DNA from: Endothia cerciana
Lineage: Eukaryota > Ascomycota > Sordariomycetes > Diaporthales > Cryphonectriaceae
Assembly (NCBI GenBank): GCA_026119935.1
Contig: JALRMH010000009.1
Location: 558,001 to 622,000, forward strand
Direction of reading: 5' to 3'
DNA: 64,000 nucleotides
The notes under the pieces were generated by a model. That model saw nothing but the letters and a program-made list of their open reading frames with translations, was not told the origin of the DNA and ran no database searches. Below, piece by piece: positions 58,637 to 64,000 of the stretch (the stretch's first letter is position 1; each line of letters starts with the position of its first letter). A program made the position numbers and the translations under genes.

Positions 58637-59106
58637 CGGGATACTCGTCTTATCTTCTAGTCACTCGCCCTCTTAGCGTATCTAGAACTTTTACGTACCT
58701 TAAGCCGGCAGGCTTGCTATACGGGCGAAGTAGACCAATTTTCACTCTGGTATTTTTTTTTTCCATTAGCATAATCCATGTGATAGGGAACTGTATCAAC
58801 CCGTGGCTTCAAATGCGGCTCATAACGATAACTTTGTAGGGACTAGTGTCTGCATTGCGCTTGTGATCCAGGCCAGCGAAGGTGATCGATTTAGTTGATG
58901 CCTGCTCTCGAAAATTAGCTCAACATAAAAATAGCAAAATATAGAGGCATTTTAGTATATTGCATGCAAATCCTATGCAATCTCAACAGTTTATAATCCA
59001 GTTAAAACCAGGGTTATATAGTAAAAGTCAAATTATCTCTAGCCTACAATTCCTCAGAAACATCTTGCGTTGTTATGCCTTCCTATCCTATGAATCATCT
59101 GGTATG
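58637..59106. other. AT-rich intergenic
   Basis: No gene seen between the transposon and the 3' end of the hydrolase gene. Confidence 0.5.
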
Positions 59107-59988
59107 TTATACTAATAGAAAGTCTTCAACAGCCTTGGTAAACTGGTCAGGGTTTTGCAATGGCGCAAAATGGCTCACATTCTTCAGTATGACCAGATTA
59201 CTTCCCGCGATAGCCTTGTTCAAGCGCGAAGCAACATCCCGATTAACTACCTCTTCGTATTCTGCGCCTGCGATGGTGACCTTACTGCCGTTGATCTCTG
59301 CAAGATCTGCATCGGTCCACTGTGGAAGGGTTGCTTCCAACGTCCCCACCTTTGTCGCAAATTCGGTGAAGTTGGCAGTTGGCTGCAGCGTGCTGTGTTC
59401 TGTTTGGCAACGCGATACAAATTCGCTATATATTGCGGTGTCGGTGAATGTCGCATTCGTATCCTCAGGCACAGAGAAGCCTCCAAAGACAAACGCTCGC
59501 TCAATATGCGCTTCAATCGTGCTGTTTAGCAATGCCGCCAGCGTTGTGGCGGCTCCATCCGACCAGCCGACGACGTTGTACTTGCTGATACCCTTCTGGC
59601 TGAGCAACTGAAAGGTATCCTGTGCGAACATGTCGAACGTAAATACGTCAGCGGAATTGAATGTGCTTCGCCCGTGGCCTCTGCGGTCGACAGCAATAAC
59701 ATAATGACCACCCTCAATCAGGCGAGATATGACGGCGCCAAAATACGCCGAATAACCTAAGCCCCCATGGATCATGACAATAGGAGTACTGCCGGCTTCC
59801 GCATTGTACTGTTGCATCCATAGCTGAACGCCGTCGATTGGCGTCTTCGCTTCCGTGATTGGAGCCGGTAATTCTGGCGTAGGTGGGAGTGTAAGCCATA
59901 CTGGGGTCTGAGACTGACGAATGGCCAAGCCCTGAATGCTAGGAAGTGCCGATGCGGCGAGCAGAGGAATTAACGAACGTGCGAACAT
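59107..59988 (-). CDS. Secreted alpha/beta hydrolase
   Basis: Intronless minus-strand gene of 293 residues from the ATG at 59988; an in-frame ATG 21 nt upstream would put charged residues before the signal peptide. The N-terminus MFARSLIPLLAASALPSIQGLA is a typical signal peptide. The alpha/beta-hydrolase core is complete: oxyanion loop IHGGLG (His74-Gly76), VDRRGHGRS (101-108), nucleophile elbow GWSDG (Ser143) and catalytic His273 in NVSHFAP; an acid residue is expected around 245-250. Several N-x-S/T sites fit secretion. The substrate is not predictable; related proteins include esterases, lactonases and detoxifying hydrolases. The gene is intact although RIP-damaged repeats flank it on both sides, suggesting selection or late arrival. 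Codon bias is weaker than in the GC-rich half of the window. Confidence 0.88.
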   Translation of the reverse strand: MFARSLIPLLAASALPSIQGLAIRQSQTPVWLTLPPTPELPAPITEAKTPIDGVQLWMQQYNAEAGSTPIVMIHGGLGYSAYFGAVISRLIEGGHYVIAVDRRGHGRSTFNSADVFTFDMFAQDTFQLLSQKGISKYNVVGWSDGAATTLAALLNSTIEAHIERAFVFGGFSVPEDTNATFTDTAIYSEFVSRCQTEHSTLQPTANFTEFATKVGTLEATLPQWTDADLAEINGSKVTIAGAEYEEVVNRDVASRLNKAIAGSNLVILKNVSHFAPLQNPDQFTKAVEDFLLV

Positions 59989-60078
59989 GTTGGCGGCTTC
60001 AATTATCAAAGACTTAGTGTCTGGGCGGCACTGTCATTATGAGGCTGCGGCTGAACTGCCCAAAAGGAGGACTGGGTG

Positions 60079-60522
60079 ATTATATATATATATATATAGA
60101 CGAATATAAATTTCCCCGTAAGCCGGATACTACGAAGGTTTCGCGTAATTCATCATATCAGCAATAGAGAGTATTCTGAGAAACTAGCCATGGAAAGCCC
60201 TGGGTCATTATCAAAATAAGCTTTCGGTTGCAGCATTCAAGAGTCTGGAATTCTCTTGAGTATGCCGGTTTCTCTTTTTCCTTCAATCAGAGGCTTCCTC
60301 CCTCTAGACCCATATTATGCCTTGGCCTTAAGCTTTTTTCTTACTTTTTCTTTGAGTAATTATATATATAGAGACGAATATAAACTTTCCCATGGGCGGG
60401 ATTTTACGGGGGTTTCGCATAACTAACTATATTAGCAATAAAGGATATTTTTGAAAACTAGCCAGATAACCATGGGAAGCCCTGGATCGTTATCAAAACA
60501 AGCTTTCGCTTGCGGCATTCAA
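60079..60522. repeat. Direct repeat pair of about 162 bp
   Basis: Copy 1 (about 60079-60240) and copy 2 (about 60359-60522) align end to end: both begin with a TA repeat, then GACGAATATAAA, a CATGGGCGGG/CGTAAGCCGG block, GGTTTCGC, TAGCAATA, AACTAGCCA, GAAGCCCTGG and TATCAAAA-AAGCTTTCG. Differences are mostly C/T and G/A, consistent with RIP. Possibly parts of decayed LTRs. Confidence 0.7.
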
Positions 60523-60650
60523 CAAGCAGTGCTCGACGCAGCCAGCCTGGCCCGGCTGCCGGCGAGGGGGGAGGCGGCAGAGGCGCCCAACGACGACCCC
60601 TCCTGGTGGGAGACAGCCAGCAGAGTTGTATAATGAGCACTGCAGTAATA

Positions 60651-61353
60651 TTATGACCCATCCAACATGCAGGTCACGAAACGGGCCACACGGAACAATA
60701 AAATCTGGATGCCGGATATCAAGATCCAACATCGGACAGGATAGCGCTTAAGTAATCCAGGGATAGGGTTACGAGCTCAGCCAATCATGGAAGAATAGTT
60801 CAGGACTTAATTATCCTTGCTAATGAATAGTTTGGATAAGTAACTATCCCAACTATTCTCGCTTTTGAATAAATAGCGCGACTAGCTATTCAGTCTAAAA
60901 AGCCGAATATATTGTTGTGGTAGGTAGTGCTATGGTCCGGTAGGTGTAGGTCGTTAAGGGTACTCTCCTATCTGTAAAGAGGGATATCCTCCATACCTCA
61001 TTTTTAGATAGATATAATAAAATTAATTCCTCTTCTCTTCTTAATAACCTGTTTAGACCTTAGGTACTGTTATCGTGTCGATTTTTTAGGCCCTCGAGCC
61101 TTTATCGCGTTTTCTTTCCTACACAGGCACGCCAGGGCTGACTGAGCCCTTTGCTACCTTGACTTAGGTCGTTGTGTCGTGCGACTTCGCCCTGATTCCG
61201 GTTCAATAATCCTTTTCTGATTAGCTGTTTATAACCCTAATCCCTGTGTTATATAAGCGCCGCTTTGTCTAGTATTGAATCCCGATATCTGGCATCCGGT
61301 CCCGCTGTTCCGCATGATCTGTGTTATAACCTGCATGTTGGATGGGTCATAAC
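60651..61353. repeat. Inverted-repeat-bounded remnant, about 0.7 kb
   Basis: The left arm (about 60651-60744) is the inverted copy of the right arm (about 61261-61353). The outer 24 bp (TTATGACCCATCCAACATGC plus four more) are identical, and inner motifs CGGAAC, GGATGCC and GATATC keep their spacing. Inner differences are mostly transitions. The strand leaving each arm outward reads TGTTGGATGGGTCATAA, which could be the start of an LTR (inference). No coding frame lies between the arms. Confidence 0.65.
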
Positions 61354-61456
61354 CAGTATCTATAAATAGTCGAATTAGCAGGTGAACTAATAATAGAGAT
61401 CCGCGGGGGGCGAGGGATGGGGCATAGGAGCTTTGGTACAGCTGAGGCAGGTCAGG

Positions 61457-61830
61457 TTACTTGGCCTTCCAGTGCTCGCTGGCTGTCTGGATTGTGTCTC
61501 TGGCACCAGTGAACCACAGAGTAGGGACTGCGACGAGGAGGGCGATGAAGCCGCCGAACCAGAGGTATTGGCGAGCGGGCCTGGGCGCGACGGTCGGCGG
61601 CCATCAAGTCCATGTAGCGGGACAAGACGGCGGTGAGCTCTGGGCTGGCATGATCGAAGTTCTTGATTGTAATAGAACCGTCTTTGCTGGCAATGTGGAG
61701 GATGTTCTGCTGGCCGTCGGCATCGGCGCAGGGCTTGAGCGCCTCCTAGGAGCTTATGGCGAGACGCGAGTATGCGTCGGGCTGGGCAGTGGCTAGCATT
61801 GTCAAGCAGCAGATGTCGGCAGTGCAGAGG
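61457..61830 (-). pseudogene. Decayed gene fragment with C-terminal membrane segment
   Basis: Reading the minus strand, one frame gives protein-like sequence (LATAQPDAYSRLAISS, a TAG stop, then EALKPCADADGQQNILHIASK and SPELTAVLSRYMDLMAADRR). Near 61577 the coherent reading moves to another frame: QYLWFGGFIALLVAVPTLWF, a clear membrane segment, then GARDTIQTASEHWKAK and a stop at 61457. The TAG could derive from TGG, as RIP would produce. I do not recognise the parent family. It looks like the 3' end of a membrane-anchored protein gene that has been truncated and mutated. Confidence 0.5.
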
Positions 61831-61974
61831 TCTTGTTGGGGCAAAGGTGTCGTCGCTGCAGTGTTGTATTGACGTTATTAACAAGGTCGGTTGTAAGTTC
61901 AATACTGTCCACGACTTGTCACATCGTGGAAATTTGCAGGCTTGCATATGGCCCATAGCTGGTATTTTCTCCAT

Positions 61975-63158
61975 TTTAAGCTACTATATGCCAAAATGAG
62001 ACTAGGCTTCAAGTACAATGGGGACGTCCAGAGAGAAGTATGTGCTAAGTGACAGGACAGGATGATGTAAACCCAAGATTGGGGTATAAATCAATAAGGC
62101 TCAGTAGTTGATCCAAGATGATCCAGTCTGAAGTACCGGATATATAAGGATGGACTTTTCCTATATTACTACCGCAGTGCATATGTTGAATAAGCATGTG
62201 TATATGGTAAACCTTGAGAAATCCATATACTTTGTCAAAAATGTACTTGTCGGGTTGTTTTGGGGGGTTCCAGTAAATGATGAGTCTAGGCTGCCATTTT
62301 CGGAAGTCTAAACCTTGATACAGGAACGTTGGGTGTAATTTATTAGCGCCTGATACCGGTAGCAGATGATCAGGGTACTGCCGATTCAGGGGGCCACATC
62401 ACTCGAGCTAAATCGCCGACAGCCTATATAAAAGAATCCTTACTAATGACTAAGCTATCAGAAGACGACCATCATCAGTCTTAAAATCAATGTTCGTATA
62501 TTGGAATATTATAGTCATGCAGAAGCTGCATGATGTTTGACTTGTTCGTCGTAAGATCTAAAGCCTGGGCGTTGAGGTTGTGTAATAGACGTATGATGAG
62601 CTGTCATTTCCCCCTAATCCTAACATGATGTCGCCCAGGTAAGAAATACGGGTTTGGATATCCGGGGGGGTGGGGGGTCAGTGCTGTATTGAGCACGTCT
62701 ACCACAAACTCAAAAGAGCGGTTGGACGCACTGAGAAGGTTTATTATACCCGAAGTTGGTTGCGCGTCCGGTTGACGTTATCGGATGTAATTTGAAACAC
62801 TGGCAGGGTTCTTGATGGCGTTCATCAGGGGCTTACATTGCATCAGAATTGCCTAGGCTTCGTTTGACCTCCTGTCTTCCAACTTGTCACCCAAGACTGT
62901 CCATCTACATCTTTGAGGTTCAATCTGTCATTCAGTCCACGAACGTGATCCTTTCCATTCTTCTCGAGCGGGCCCTAACAGAGTAAAATCCGCAGTGACC
63001 CTTGGTATTAGCTCGGATCTACCGACGGCGTTGTGCCCATTCGAGTTGGGTGGCGTCAGGTTTCGGAAGCGCGGAAGGGACAAGAACGAAATCCCGCGCC
63101 CAGTCGAGACTGAGCTAAGCTTACGCAACCCCCAATCGCCAACCACGCCGTCGCTATC
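61975..63158. other. AT-rich intergenic
   Basis: About 1.2 kb with a short G run near 62664-62677 and no supported gene. Serves as upstream region of the small secreted protein gene. Confidence 0.5.
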
Positions 63159-63631
63159 ATGCTCTGGGACTTCCGGATATTCACGCTCGTCCTGGGCTTC
63201 TTCACAGCATCAAGTATGGCATACCCGACCTGGTGGCTAGGCGCTTTCAACTTCCGATGCAAACCACCGGGCTACGTCGAGACCTTCACGAACGATTGGG
63301 GTGGAGAATGGAGGGTGTCCAGCATCTGCGCCCCGGGCACGTGCTGCTCAAACTGGGCATCAACAGGTATGTATTTAACCCTGTATGCTGTGCGTGGTAG
63401 TGCTGGCCTAGAGGCTGACCATTGTTCCCAGGGCCGTTATGCACCGCGGAGGCCTGTGCGATGGCCGAGACCGAAAGGGGGCGGCTTACAGCCCAACATA
63501 ACACGGCGGAGGCTTACAGGAAAAAGAAGAAAGCAAAGGAGGAAGAGGAAAAGAAGGAGCAGAAGCAAGCGGAAGCGGAGAAGGCTTGGAAGGAGAAGGA
63601 AGCAGCGGAAGTAAAGGGGAACTCCCTCTGA
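63159..63631 (+). CDS. Small secreted six-cysteine protein with Lys/Glu-rich helical tail
   Basis: Exons 63159-63366 and 63432-63631, 135 residues; the 65-nt intron (gtatgt...cccag) splits a Gly codon and has an in-frame ctgac branch-like site. Residues 1-21 (MLWDFRIFTLVLGFFTASSMA) form a signal peptide. Residues 22-80 hold six cysteines (34, 57, 62, 63, 73, 78), enough for three disulfides, with CKPPGY and ICAPGTCCSNW. From about residue 85 to the end the sequence is a long run of Lys, Glu and Ala (RKKKKAKEEEEKKEQKQ) that should form a coiled coil or a single charged helix. No family is recognised. Secretion, small size, even Cys number and location in a repeat-rich, RIP-affected tract make it an effector candidate, which is inference. 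Confidence 0.7.
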
Positions 63632-64000
63632 ATGGATCTTGCTTCTGCGACGAGCTCTCGGCCTTCTCTCGAATCCACTTCATAAGCATCCAGCGCCGTG
63701 CTTTGACGATGTGCCATACTTCTGCAGGCTCTAGGGACCTATCTTCATAATAGATGCAGTAGTGAGCACCAGGCATCCGCGGATCATCGTATAAGAGCAT
63801 TAAAATTATCACAGGACAGGTCATTAGCAGTACATGCCTATCATAAACGAGACGTTGGTACATCTAGGAGTTGACAGCTTGGCCTCGCCGAAGTAATTTC
63901 AAAATATTGATTCTGCTCGGCAAATTTGTGGCTGCTGCCCAAAGGAATGATTACACGTCCTGGTTCTAACATCAGATAAGTAGTATCGGGGGTGATGGTC
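63632..64000. other. Right edge, no gene recognised
   Basis: Only short frames; the minus-strand frame reaching into the secreted-protein gene is the complement of its Lys/Glu tail. Confidence 0.5.

Noticed and set aside
59135..59611. Plus-strand frames over the alpha/beta hydrolase
   Set aside because: Antisense to a complete enzyme with all catalytic residues.

Overview
The window is nuclear DNA of a filamentous ascomycete (Pezizomycotina, most likely a Sordariomycete; the class is inference). The evidence is: compact genes with one to three short GT-AG introns (56-204 nt), CTGAC/CTAAC-like branch sites, fungus-specific proteins (Zn2Cys6 factor, RTA1, Clr5-domain protein, secreted GH28 enzyme), and a Fot1-type transposon whose stop codons have the pattern left by repeat-induced point mutation (RIP). 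I recognised no tRNA, rRNA, CRISPR or bacterial feature by eye.

Layout. At 2.6-3.2 kb lies a Ser/Ala-rich cell-wall type protein. From 5.2 to 10.9 kb three co-oriented genes (Zn2Cys6 regulator, RTA1-like membrane protein, phosphatidylserine/tryptophan-decarboxylase-like enzyme) could form a small metabolic cluster. At 13.3-15.9 kb is a full-length phosphoketolase. Between its 3' end and a convergent complex I subunit gene (17.3-18.1 kb, minus strand) lies a degenerate three-copy repeat. At 19.4-23.5 kb is a large UBP2-like deubiquitinase, followed by a hypothetical gene. From 25.0 to 32.2 kb I see no convincing gene; this desert is full of long G/C homopolymers. At 32.2-42.0 kb are a conserved fungal protein of unknown function, a tentative small gene, a Clr5-domain protein and Nop9. 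At 43.0-44.2 kb is an endopolygalacturonase gene broken by two frame changes, followed by a vacuolar-type 5'-nucleotidase (YHR202W-like), a coiled-coil protein, a tentative small gene and a secreted 16-cysteine protein at 52 kb.

From about 52.5 kb to the end the character changes: AT-rich, gene-poor, with diverged tandem, direct and inverted repeats, a complete but RIP-inactivated Fot1/pogo element (1858 bp, perfect 59-bp inverted repeats, TA target duplication) and a decayed gene fragment. Two intact secreted-protein genes sit inside this tract: an alpha/beta hydrolase (59.1-60.0 kb) and a six-cysteine protein with a long Lys/Glu helical tail (63.2-63.6 kb). This resembles a repeat-rich compartment next to a housekeeping compartment, as in two-speed fungal genomes (inference).

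Exon boundaries were placed by hand from splice consensus, frame continuity and recalled family sequences. No alignment or transcript data were available.
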